Shown here piece after piece: positions 36,780 through 48,060 of a stretch of DNA of 64,000 nt (within the stretch, counting starts at the first letter, position 1; each line of letters starts with the position of its first letter). Below the pieces are notes generated by a model. The model was not told the DNA's origin. It saw nothing but the letters and a program-made list of their open reading frames with translations, and made no database searches. The DNA comes from Triglochin maritima (Eukaryota; Streptophyta; Magnoliopsida; Alismatales; Juncaginaceae). Both the position numbers and the translations under genes were made by a program. The stretch lies in contig OY821775.1 of assembly GCA_963682175.1 (NCBI GenBank), forward strand, positions 6,854,501-6,918,500, written 5' to 3'.

Positions 36780-36999
36780 GTGTAGTCACGCGTACACTGT
36801 AAGTCCTCAATGCTCGAGTGGTCCAAGATTCGATGTTATCGTCTTGTGCTCCGTGTAGTCACGCACACACTGTAGGTCCTCGATGCTCGAGTGGTCCAAG
36901 ATTCGAGTTTGGCGTCTTGTGCTCCGTGTAGTCTCGTGCACACTGTAGGTCCTCGATACTCGAGAGGTCCAAGATTTGATGTTATCGTCTTGTGTTTTG
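36780..36999. repeat. 73 bp tandem repeat, three units
   Basis: Units start GTGTAGTC at 36780, 36853 and 36926, exactly 73 bp apart. They share CACTGTA(A/G)GTCCTC, ATGCTCGAGTGGTCCAAGAT and GTCTTGTG. They lie inside the Harbinger derivative, upstream of its ORF1. Confidence 0.9.
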
Positions 37000-37398
37000 T
37001 GTATTTTTAGTTTTACTAATTAAAAATTTATTCCTAAATAAAAAAATATTTTCTTATTTAAATATTAATTGTTAATTCAAATCGAATGAATTAATTAAAT
37101 TGAGTGATTACAATAATGATTATTAATATAATTTGTTGATTGTTGTGAGAGTTTTAGATAAAAGAAAACAGATAATGACGTGACAGGAAATACTATAGCG
37201 TGACAGTGTGGATTGGATAATGGTTATGTATTTTGTCGGATGATTGATTTGTGTTGACATTGTGGAGAGAGAAGCTGACGTGACTGAGAGACAAAACATG
37301 ATGCCCGATAAGTACCCGGGCGCTGTTAATGGTCTCTTAAAGCCCAACACAACATGGATTATGTAATTTGATTATTTTCAAGTCCATGTGACCCTTAG

Positions 37399-37401
<3 letters not shown>

Positions 37402-37440
<39 letters not shown>

Positions 37441-37443
37441 CGC
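37402..37443. repeat. (TA)n followed by (GC)n
   Basis: Seventeen TA dinucleotides (37402-37435) run directly into GCGCGCGC (37436-37443). Such an alternating purine-pyrimidine tract can adopt cruciform or Z-DNA structure. Confidence 0.9.
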
Positions 37444-40400
37444 GGTAGGACTTTAGGTGATTAACTAGTTTATGCACCACTCCAAAATATTTAATATCAC
37501 AAAAAAGTCTAAAGACACGTAGGGTGCTTTCTGGAACTTTCATTTGCACCGGTGACAAGTAACTTGCTCTAGAGAACTCCATGAGCTTTTGTTTGTTTAT
37601 GATGATTGATCACGTCTGAGAGAGTGAATTTTGTAGTATGTATATAAATTTTCACATCAAAGTGGATTAGGAAGTCTTGAAAGTGGGTAGATACAGCTAA
37701 TAATAAACATGGATTAGGTTTGGGGTTTATTCTGGACTAGTTATTGGAGTAGCCCATTTATTTAATCTTCTAATGACAACATGTTTATTAGCGAGTCAAT
37801 GACTCAATGTTAGTCAGTCATGCTAGTCTACTTACAAGTTACAGCCTCAATTAATGATCCTGTAAAGCAGATTAATTGGAACACTATTTTTAACGTGAAA
37901 AATAGAGGAATACAAGTAATAAAATAAAATCCAAATAATTATGATTGTATGGGGTCACTAGACTCACCACCTCCAAACACTTGTGCCTACACATCAAAGT
38001 GTATCATCATCAAACTAAGGCCAAAAATTAATAACACGCATAAAAAAGTGATTTCACCAAACAACCACCTAAAGCCACAGCATACCTTAACTTTCTAAAC
38101 AACAATAAAGCCTTACAACACCTAACTAGAGTTAAGCCATCATTAAAGAAGGGCCAACGTTAATACAAATGAGAAGAAAAGAATCCAAGAAGAACAAAGG
38201 TGGTAAATAAACTAAAGAGGTGGTGCAGCTCTTGCCACCTCCATACCCATCAACACAACCCCCACATGCCAATGTGCCAGTGATTCCCTAAGACAAAGCA
38301 TTAGGAGGGCAGAAAGATGAGAGAGAAAGAGAGCTTGGGTTTGAATTCAAATCAGATGAGTGTACATTTCTGGCCAAACCAAAGTAGATTCACTAAACTA
38401 TGCTAAATCATCATTTGTGTGGCTTCATATGTATATAATCTTGCTTTGTTGTCAAATTTAACCAGTAGTACTTTTACCATTGCTTCCTTTATTACCTCTC
38501 GAGTAACTAATGGTGAGTTTATTGCTAAGAAAATGCTGGCTTATAGTATTACTTTACCAAGTTACCACATCCTACCCCTCCCCAACCATGCATGGTTCTT
38601 CTATATAGTTAGGCCTTGAACTCTGTCTTTAGACGTCTGCAGTGAATCCCTACAATCGAAATCATACGCTTACTTGATGGTTGACTACTATGATTAGATT
38701 GATCGCCTAAAAACTGATAACAAAACTAAACGGAAAGATTTCCGCATGGAAAAAAAAGAGCTACCACACATGCTGCCCACTACCTAATTAACAACATCAT
38801 ATCATATGATGTTTTATTTAAATGCCACAGTAGAGAACAGTTAACCTTTGGGCCACCATACAATGTTATTGAATGTAGTAGTAGTATGGGAGATAGAGGA
38901 GAGGTAGGGATTGATGATGGTAATACCAAAGACAAAGACATGCTGGGCGTTGGGAGACACACGTGAGACCCTCTGCAAGATCCTATTCTAGTCTTCTTTG
39001 TGGTCTTGGGAACCTCTCTTGAGTCTTCTCATTGATTTCACTTCACATGCGCCATGTGAACCCTCTCATTCAACCCAACAACCACGCAACAAAGAGAAAT
39101 ATATACTCTTTGTTTAGAAGCAATAAAAAGAGTTTGTCCATTTTTAATAAGTCGAATGGCAAATATCTTTTTGCAATTTTAAGCAAAGTGGACTAAATCA
39201 AAATGATTCGCTAAATCATCTACGTTCTTGTTTATTGAGAAATGATAGATGACCGACTATGCATCAGATCAATTGGAAACATATATGTTCACTACTAAAA
39301 GTATGACCTCCTCCCACCTCTTTTGAGATGTTAAAGTAATGTTAATTATGTTGATGTTGAATAGAAAACTAGAGCCAATATTCTGAGAAAAAATACGATA
39401 TAATTAGAAGACAATATTAGGTGAATTGACGTTCGTAACTTTTTATAAGAAACGAACTTTGAACATCAAATAAATTAGTCTTTTGCGAGCTGGTAAACTA
39501 GCTTCATTGATGTGTTATTATATTTTCACTTTCCAACGAAAGAATTGTAAATAGTGGTGATGTAGGTTTTAATTGATAATAATAGTGGTCTGGGTAGAAG
39601 AAGCAGTGTCATCAGAGATTCAGTTGTTCCCTGTGAGATTTTTCATCTCTTCCATGTGACATGTTTCGAGGGGTTAGATTCTGTCTTTTTTTTCCTTTTC
39701 TTTTCTTTTCTTTCCTTTGTACGCACTTCACCTAGATTTTCAATGATTTTTTTGGTTGCAAGTGTTATAATTCTAATTATAAGACCGTTCGACAATATTA
39801 TGTACTGCATTGGTATATTGTATGACTTGCATGTCGGATGATTTTGAAGCTCCCTTTGTTGTGAAGCAACATATATAGTAGTTTAGTACGTGTTATTACT
39901 CGCTTGGCATTTCTAAGGCATAATTCTTTGATGTGCAATATGTATATAGTTTTCAAGTTAAGCTTTTGCATATGTATTATATCTATAAACATGACTTTCT
40001 TGGTACGTCAAGCCCCCAATATTAATGCTATTGTTGTTGTGCGTTAGCCTTTCGAAATGATGTATATATGCAATAAAGCATACATAAAATAACATTAACT
40101 TGGAAGTAAATGCGCAAAAACGTAATTTTTTTAGTATTTTGAGAAATTTACTCCGAATTTCTTCACTTAATTTTATCTCAACTTAACTACATATATTTTG
40201 TAAAAAAAAATTGACAAGTGATTTTCCTAGATTGTCTAACCTTGTCCAATAATACAAGATTATGTGCCTTTTGTTTTGGTTATACGAAAACTAAAGATCT
40301 ACAATCTGATATCGATCTTTCTTGGAAGTTAATTCGGGTAACTCTTAAGTCTAATATTGTCAATATCACGTAAATTTATTATTATTATTATTATAAGAAC

Positions 40401-40776
40401 TATCACTACCACTATTTCATTAATAGAATGAGAAACAACCACATACACAAGAGTTAGTAACACATTTAAACCATCATAACCCAAAACTCTTTATCCTACC
40501 CAAACAAAAGCAAATCATAGAACCCATTGGATAATAACTCCATCAAATGAGTTTTTAAACCTAAAAAGCCTAAGCGATACATTAAACTAAAAAGATGCAG
40601 AAAATGTAATCCCTTTATATTCAATAGTACTCAAAGCACACACCACCTATCCAAAGTATTAAGTTTCCTAATCCATCAAATCATGTGGAGGCGGCGACAT
40701 GTTCAAATTCGCGATAGTCCGAGATCTAACCGATTAATGGAGCAGGCAGAACCATCGACCATATTGGTATTAAGTA
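37444..40776. other. Intergenic sequence, no gene recognised
   Basis: No protein similarity, RNA gene or element boundary was recognised. Open frames are short and lack motifs. A T-rich pyrimidine tract lies at 39684-39720. Confidence 0.45.
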
Positions 40777-41190
40777 TGTAAGGTACCCAAAAATAGCGGA
40801 AATTTAAACAATAATAAAGACCGTCAACGGTCAACACAGGGCACGTCACTGGAAAACAAACCAACATATATATATATAATATATAAGATACAGACCCACG
40901 TGGAAGTCAAAGTATACATAAGAGTCAACTGTGATTACAACAAAAATGAATGTACATGTAATCACTACCTCAACAAAAGAAGTATAAAAGAGGACACAGG
41001 ATCTGATCCCGGGGGCACCGTCCTCAGTCACCACCTCAAACTCTAACCCTGCTCGCTACCTGAAATGCAAACAAACAAACATGTCTGAGTTCCCTGCAGG
41101 AACCCCGTATACCAAACCTCCTAAAATACAAAAAGGAAAATAAAGACAATGCAATGCAATACACATGATCATCCGCCTCGGGCCCACAAT
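40777..41190 (-). mobile_element. Truncated family A LTR (3' end)
   Basis: The plus strand starts TGTAAGGTACC and continues with GCGGAAATTTAAAC, an AT tract, GATTACAACA, AAAGAGGACACAGGATCTGA and CTGAGTT(C)CC...GGAACCCCGTATACCAAACC. These parallel the left end of the LTR at 21097-21420 in order and orientation. The palindrome array and promoter half are absent, so this is a truncated minus-strand copy. The right limit is approximate. Confidence 0.68.
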
Positions 41191-41598
41191 AATGCCCGGA
41201 AAATAAGTGCATTCATTTATTTTTATACTTACTCCACGGAAAAGTTTTCTTGAGTGACTCAATTTTGTCTAATGTTTTTTAGGAAGAGGTATTGTTCCTA
41301 AATAATAAGTAGATATCTCTAATAAGACCAAATTAAACAAGATCAATTTCCTACCCATTGATAGATAGTTGCATTTTCATCATTCCAATCGTAACGAGAG
41401 TGTGTGATGCGAAATTCTACCGGAGGAACTCTAAAATATTAAAAACGGAGATCAGAAATACGACACTGTACGATTTGTTTTGGAGGGTTGATCTCAGTAG
41501 TTGAAAGATTAATTCCAGAAATTACGTTTTTTCCAAAATTTATTTTTCAAAGTTGGAAAACACAAAGAATTCTTTTTATATTAAGGATTAATTAACCT

Positions 41599-42002
41599 AA
41601 TTATGCATTAATATCACTTTGCACCCTAAACTTTAAAATGTATCAGTTACCTCCACTGAAACTATTAATTTTGTAACATTTTACCTAATACACTCATAAA
41701 TCTAATTTTACGTAAAATTTTGTATTGAATCAGATCTCAAATGTTGTTTGAATTTTGGTTAGATTCAGCACCAATCTGACTCAAATTCCAACCACATCCA
41801 ATATCAAATTTGATTCGAATTTTCACGTAAAATTAGATTTATAAGTGTATTAAAAGTACAACAAAAAAATTTGTGAATGTGTATACAAATAATGAATTTT
41901 TAGAATTTTATGAGAGTAAAGTGTTACAAAATTAAAATGTTAAACGAAAATAGCTGTTACATTTTAAAGTTTAAGAATGCAAAATGATATTAAGACATAA
42001 TT
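41599..42002. mobile_element. Palindromic MITE, ~50 bp terminal inverted repeats
   Basis: The left end AATTATGCATTAATATCACT through CTTTAAAATGTATCAG is matched in reverse at the right end (CTGTTACATTTTAAAG to TGATATTAAGACATAATT) with about 85% identity by eye. An inner pair (AAATCTAATTTTACGT and its complement) shows that the whole 400 bp is fold-back. The exact ends and target duplication are unclear. Confidence 0.7.
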
Positions 42003-43894
42003 TAAAAAGATAAACTATAATTAACTCTTAAGTTAATGTTGTTTTCTATATCATGTAAAAACATTACACTAATGGGCTTAGAGCAGAAAATTGATAGCAA
42101 TAGATACCATCAATATCAAAGATCGTTGTCGTCTTAGAAATTTTCAAGCAATCACATCCTTTTCGAAATAGCCTAGACGACTTATTCAATGAAAATGCTA
42201 CAATGCTTCAAGTCTTTCTTCTGGCAGAAACTTTAATGCTTGTAAGTCCTGCAATATTTATGGTTTGAAAAGGAAGCAAAACAAATCTTCGTAATTCACG
42301 AGTTCAATCTACTTTTTGACCATAGTTAAAATCAAAGAGTGACAACGACTCGTTGCTCTTTACTCTTCCGGGTCTATATTACTTGGCACTTGACTTCAAG
42401 AATGAAAGAAAGGGTCACCATTCAACAATACGAGCAAAAACCACGTCAATTTACATTGACGTCAAGTCAAGGACGACTTTCTCAGTTATTATTATTATTG
42501 TTGTTGTTTTCTTCTTCTTCTTCTTGTTAGTTGTTACTATTACTGCTAATACCACCACTATTTTTTTTTGATATTGCAATCATTCCTGATGCTAGCAAAT
42601 ATAAATCGATACATTACCATACCACTATACCTTAAGGGACGGTGCCACACAGTGGACATCGGGGTCTGTCGACCTCTTCGATTTATTATCGTTTTAGATT
42701 TTGAACAAGAAATTTCAGTATTCCGCCGACCCTCCTGAATTTTAGCTCTTTAAATTTTGACCTATTGAATACTTTCGAATACTAGTAATAAGAAATGTTA
42801 ATAAAATTGTGTGAAATTAATCTAGTATAGAAGTATTGATTTACTCACTTATTGGCAAAATACCAAATTACAGTCCACTCAAACTAAATTAGTGAATTCT
42901 CAAATATTTTTTTGATTGTCTTTCGTCTTTACAAATTGATAAATATGTCCAAAACAACAAAAAAATTATTCCTTTTTTGGAATTGTGGCCCCGGATTTAT
43001 ATGCAACCAAAAAAGTCCTATATCTACTGCCAACAGTAGGTGTTTGGGTTGATTCTTTCTAGTGTCGTAATCCATTGCCGTTTAGGTAAGATTTTAAAGA
43101 CTTTTCTAGCCTTATAAATTTATCGGACAGTTAAGTAAACATTTTTTATAAAACTAAGATGAAAAATTAACTTCAATTTTTTGAGGATCGATATTTAAAA
43201 TTCACAGATAAAAACAAGAAAAATGTCGACACAAAGAACAAAATCGCCTATTTACAACAATGACAAAAGATTCCCTAAACTTTCGTTTTTCTCTCCTAAC
43301 CACATATCCCACCACCTTCAACTTTCATCAAGTAACCATCAAAGCACATTTTGTTTGCGAGAGAATGAGATTTTTTGTTCGTCGCCCTTTCTCGATAAAT
43401 GTCTTCTTCATTGTCAAGTTGGTATTTCACTGTATTGTAAGTTCTAATGTCTTGCCAGTCTTGGCAATTCATCGTAATAATGTCAATTTGAGAATTTGAA
43501 ATTGAATCGATTGGTTTTGATTAGCAAATTTCTGATGGGTTACTATCAACTTTGTAGAGACCTAGAAAATTCATAATGGATCTAGAAATGCAGCCCGATG
43601 CGGTCACATATGCGGATATGGGGGTGATCAGCATCACATCTACCTGATGCAGCCCGCATTGTATCATGCATATGCGGGTCGATGCGGCTGTATTTCCGAA
43701 CACTCACTTTTTGGGTTTTTTTAATATGATTTGTTTAATTTAAAATTATTAATCATAGAAATTATTCAAAATTTTACCTAAATTTTTAGTTACATGTATA
43801 TAATTTATAATTAATATATCTATATTATTTTATTAAATCGTAAACCGAATATTCACTCGCATCCTGCATATGTCGAATACGATGCCTCTTTGCA
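42003..43894. other. Intergenic sequence with repeat debris
   Basis: No gene was recognised. CAT/CTT microsatellite runs lie at 42490-42530. At 43585-43690 a cluster of GATGCGG/GCATATGCGG motifs resembles the GC-patterned ends of some hAT MITEs, without definable boundaries. Confidence 0.4.
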
Positions 43895-44967
43895 ATGCGA
43901 CTGCACCACACTCTCTTGGATCTAATCTCACAGTCCCAAAAGGCTTATGTCTCCAGGCGGCTTATCACCGATAATATTACTTTAGCAAAAGGCATCGTCC
44001 ACTTCTTACGCACGTTTAGGCATTTGGGCAAATACTTTATTCTCAAATTAGACCTCTTCAAGGCTTTCGACCGCCTCGAATGAGACTTCTTAACAACCAT
44101 AACGTACTAAATAAGCTACCTGGAAGAATTTGTTGGACTCGTCACGACATCCTTCTCCACCCTCATCACCGTTATTGTTTGTTCTCACTCTCGAGTATCT
44201 ACCCTCCCTCCTTGCAGATGGCATAACAGTCGGCCATTTTCAAGGGATTTCATTGCAATAGGGTCATTTCCGCCTCACACATCTCTGTTTCGCGGATGAC
44301 TTCATCATCTTTAGCGAAGCAACCATCGACTTCGTTTTGCAACTCATAGGAATAGTGCATCGCTTCACGGTCCACATTGGCCAACAAATTAACTACAACA
44401 AGTCAAACATCTTGTTTGGCAAAAGGGACTCGAACCACACTGTAGTCGAATTTTAAGCAAATTCACCTTCACTCCTGCGACCGCAGACGAAGCATACCTC
44501 GGTGCGCCAATTCATGGCCTCCAAAAAAGAATCCTTGTTTGCCACAAGTCTGGTGCAACCCCTAGATCTCAAACTCAACCTTATTGCACAATGATTATTA
44601 TCACGTATGGGATGAACCACATTGTTGCATTCTACTTTTCAGAGTTCCATTGTTTACCACACGTCAACCACCATGTTACCGCTACATTGGCACAAGTCTG
44701 ATACTCACTTATTCTGGTGCTTTCGGTGGCGAATCCCACAGACCAAAGTCAAACACTACGCCCCTCAAAATGGAATATCATAGCTAAGGAGGGTTGAACA
44801 TCAAAGACACTAGCATTTTCAATGAAACATTACTGAAACATATTTGGAGGATACGATCGATGTGAATGAGATTCTCTGCTCTCTAAGTATTTCCAACCAA
44901 AATACCTACATAAACGAAACTACTGAGATTCATAACCAACCTCCAACACATCACCCTTCTGATGGAC
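43895..44967 (+). pseudogene. LINE (L1-type) reverse transcriptase remnant
   Basis: The frame 43895-44083 contains SRRLITDNITLA...KYFILKLDLFKAFDRLE, matching motif A (LDxxKAFD) of plant non-LTR reverse transcriptases. After frame breaks, LCFADDFIIFSEA (about 44288-44330) is the catalytic FADD motif. NYNKSNILFGKR follows it, then GLNIKDTSIFNETLLKHIWRI (about 44793-44855) from the C-terminal region. Order and spacing agree with one degraded RT domain; endonuclease and 5' parts are missing. A copia LTR follows at 44973. Confidence 0.8.
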
Positions 44968-44972
44968 GTTAG

Positions 44973-45257
44973 TGTTAGAACCTTGCCGTTAAGAGAACCA
45001 GCAGTGGCCGGCGAAGTGTAGGCCAATAACACACGCACACAAGCTCACGTGAACAGTAGCACACGATCTCAATACGGTGCTGTACAATTGACAGCCTTTC
45101 TATATTCTTTGTATAGCTTAAATAGAATATTACATGGAAACTAATTAAGTCCTATAATTAAGTAACTAAATTACAGCCACACAATCAGCCTACGCTAATT
45201 TAGCTAATGCCTAAGGAAAGTAAATCACTAATTTGTGGCACAAGGATTATTCCTACA
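44973..45257 (-). repeat. 3' LTR of a truncated copia element
   Basis: On the minus strand it begins TGTAGGAATAATCC right after a purine-rich tract (AGGAGGAGAC) and ends GGTTCTAACA, 285 bp. GTTAG at 44968-44972 would be the target duplication, but no matching copy was found because the other end of the element is missing. Confidence 0.75.
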
Positions 45258-45265
45258 GTCTCCTC

Positions 45266-45844
45266 CTAAGCCTTGTGTCCACCGTTGATGTCGATGAGAC
45301 CAATTTTCCCGCGTAGCTCATGAAACTTGGACTTTCCAAGGGCCTTCGTCAAAATGTCGCTCAGTTGATCTTCGCTTCTAATGAACTCCACGTCAATCAG
45401 ACCTCCTTCTGCAGCCTCCCGGACGAAGTGATATTTCACTCGAATATGCTTACTTTGCCCGTGGAGAACTGGGTTCTTGATCAAAGCAATGGCGGACTTA
45501 TTGTCCACCCTCAGCATTGGCGCTCTCGGTGTTGTTCCCTGCACCTTTGCCAGTACACGAGCGAGCCACAATGCTTGACTAGCAGCGTTGGCAGCTGCTA
45601 TATACTCCGCCTCACAGCTAGACTGAGCCACCACCTTCTGCTTCATGGATTGCCAGGTGATCGGGCTGCCGCTGAGGAAGAAGATCACGCCGGTTGTGCT
45701 CTTGCTTGCATCCACATCTCCGGCGTAATCACTGTCGCTGAAACCCGTCAAACAAGGCTCCTCCTTCTCCCTCCTGCTGAACCAGAGCCCCCAACCTTGA
45801 GTCCCAGCCACCAAGTCTTTAACGCCCTCTCTGCAACTTGGCAC
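45266..45844 (-). pseudogene. copia RNase H domain, 5'-truncated
   Basis: An intact 192-codon frame encodes only the C-terminal RNase H of a Ty1/copia polyprotein. It reads FSDSDYAGD (first catalytic Asp), CEAEYIAA (Glu), VDNKSAI (Asp), KHIRVKYHFVRE (His/Arg region) and DILTKALGKSKFHELR, ending GGHKA followed by stop. Reverse transcriptase and everything upstream are missing beyond about 45845. The end lies 8 bp from the 3' LTR. It is a fragment, since no copia protein starts here. Confidence 0.9.
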
Positions 45845-46083
45845 CTTACGATGATACCCATCTTTTACGAACCTACCTTTTTCCTCGAGAAATCCTAAGA
45901 TGCATGCATATCAACCACAACATGCAAGTCCAACAACGGTTTCCAGAATTCCTTATAAAATACGCCTATAGTCCTTTCGCAACAACTCGACAACCACAAG
46001 TCTATATACATTGCTATGCACCAATCTCTAGCTACTATGGAAAGAACGATGCGCTTATACAATGTAACACACCAACCAACTGA

Positions 46084-47234
46084 ATGAAATATGTTCTACA
46101 AGTTTATTTTTATATTTCAATTATTATGTATTGAATGTGCAAACATTTTGTTCTTTAAGTATTGTATTCGTCGTTTAGAAGTGTTAAGGAAGATATTCTT
46201 GGTTCTTAACTTACGTAAATCAAAACTTATTCACAATCATGGTAATTGACATGAAACATTAATTACCGAGATAAGATTGTCGTGTTGGTCATCGATTATT
46301 GTAGTTTTACAAATATTTGACGACACGAGTATATAAAAGAAGAAAAAAGTTAGTTTTAGATATTGAATAAACCTAAAAAGTGAAACATTATAGATTTGTG
46401 TTATGTGACATTAATGTTTCACTGTGTCTTGAATCCTAAAATATGAGACTTATATTTTTTCATATAAGAAGTGTTCAATTTGATTAGTGTCAAAAGTTAT
46501 CGATGAGTATAGTGATAAAGATGATAGTTGACATGACTTATACTGGAAAAAAAATAGCTTGTCAAAAGATTATCACTGTCTCTCTCAATTGAGTGATGAT
46601 ATTAGTGAGCTACTTGATAAAACAAAATTATAATGTGCACAATGTGACTTGAGTTAAGTTACATATTTATAATTAGTTTGAGAGATTAAAAAATGAGTAT
46701 ATAATACAAATGTGACATAATTCTACTTTGTATATACTCTTAATATCATGAGGCAACAGATAAACACTAGTGGTGCACTTACATCATTAAATGGATCGTG
46801 TTTATTTCGAATGGAGCAAGACATCTAGGCTAATTGTATAACTATAATGTGTAGCTAGATACCATTTATAGTTTATGATATTAAGTGTTTAATATCATTG
46901 CCAATTAAGCTTAGATCTTATTATAAGTCACACCACAAAACTAGGAAACAAGAATTTTGATTTTATGTTCATATGATGTATCGAGTTTCATGTGAAAAGG
47001 GATACATGTGGTGAATGGATAAAATCAATATGACATGAAAATTGAATTAGAATCATGAATAAATTCATATAAGATGTATGTATTATGTAGTGTAATTATA
47101 TGACATTACATAGGACAATATATCACATGATATGTGAATTTTCCAAACACCTCATGAATCAAAATTTTGTTGAAACTAAATCCAAAATTTGACAAAGACA
47201 AAATCAAGGTCAAAACAGTAGATCGTTTTGGGAT
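46084..47234. other. AT-rich sequence, possibly the start of a degenerate LTR
   Basis: No coding similarity was seen. Repeated words (GAAACATTA, GACATTAATGTTTCAC, ATATGAGACTT) resemble U3 sequence of some plant LTRs and precede palindrome array 3, but no end with a target duplication was identified. Confidence 0.35.
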
Positions 47235-47580
47235 CAGTCGACCGGGCAAAGATCGGATACGAGGGTGTACAACCAAAATTACCAGGATGTGTCTTTATAA
47301 TAGGATTGGTCGACCATGCATAGTAAACGGTCGACCAAAAATCTCTAGGAGATGTCTTTGTGATATAACGGTCGACCAGTAGAGTGACACGGTCGACCGA
47401 AATGTATCAGGAGAAATTTTGGTAACTAAACGGTCGACAGAAGTGAGACGTGGTTCGACCAAAATTTTCAGAATTTTTTTCTCATGAATATTCGGTCGAC
47501 CGTCTAGCTCACGATCCGACGGAACTTGTAAAAGTCGCAATCGTTCGGTTGACCGAGTGGTATTTCAGTCGACCATTCGG
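47235..47580. repeat. Array 3 of paired GGTCGACC palindromes
   Basis: Pairs start at 47307/47328, 47369/47390, 47431/47452, 47493/47514 and 47546/47566, plus a copy at 47235. Intra-pair spacing is 20-21 bp. Three successive pair intervals are exactly 62 bp. Several copies are decayed by single C-to-T or G-to-A type changes. Confidence 0.88.
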
Positions 47581-48060
47581 CACGATTTCTGTCAAAATTA
47601 TTAAGAAAATAATGTTGATCATGGGCTGAATTAATTCCAATTATGCTCAAATGGTTTTGAGGATGATTATGTGTCAATTTGTAATTGGTTTATGGGAGAG
47701 AAAAGTAAGATATCATGAGTTACTGTGTAGCCCATGATGTGTGTGTTTGGAGAGCTATAAATTTGTCTCATCTTCCTACTTGTTTAGGGTTAATGCAAAA
47801 AAATTCTCTCTCCCTAACCTCCCTAGTAATCCATCCGAATTTCTCTTAATTATTACCAGCTTTTGGAGATTAAATCTCAGTGACCTTTATTGGGTTATTA
47901 GATAGATTATAAGCTTGATTTAGAGATTGAATTGACTAACTTTTTTCTCTCTAATCTTGTTTAGAGCTTGGTGAACACTTGGAGGTGATTCGACTAGCGG
48001 GGCAACTCCGGATCTTCATAAAGGCTTTAGAGAACCTTTGAGTATGATCCTCTTATATTT
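47581..48060 (+). mobile_element. Probable LTR promoter/leader downstream of array 3
   Basis: A TATA box (CTATAAATT, about 47755-47763) lies about 180 bp downstream of the array. It is followed by CTCTCTCCCTAACC-rich leader sequence and a segment ending near AAAGGCTTTAGAGAACC. The order array, TATA, leader is the same as in the solo LTR at 59992-60808 on its own strand. Boundaries and target duplication were not found, so the assignment rests on this similarity. Confidence 0.42.

Larger units (their letters stand above)
34924..37336 (-). mobile_element. PIF/Harbinger derivative carrying ORF1 only, TSD TTA
   Basis: Termini are GAGCACCCTTAACGG at the left and, read inward from the right, GAGACCATTAACAGCGCCCGGG. 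Flanking TTA occurs at 34921-34923 and 37337-37339. The ends match those of the small elements at 34208-34791 and 57349-57968. Inside is a broken Myb/SANT-like ORF1 on the minus strand, but no DDE transposase ORF2. At 2413 bp it is about half the size of an autonomous PIF/Pong-like element. It is therefore a plausible partly deleted parent of the small relatives. Confidence 0.75.
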
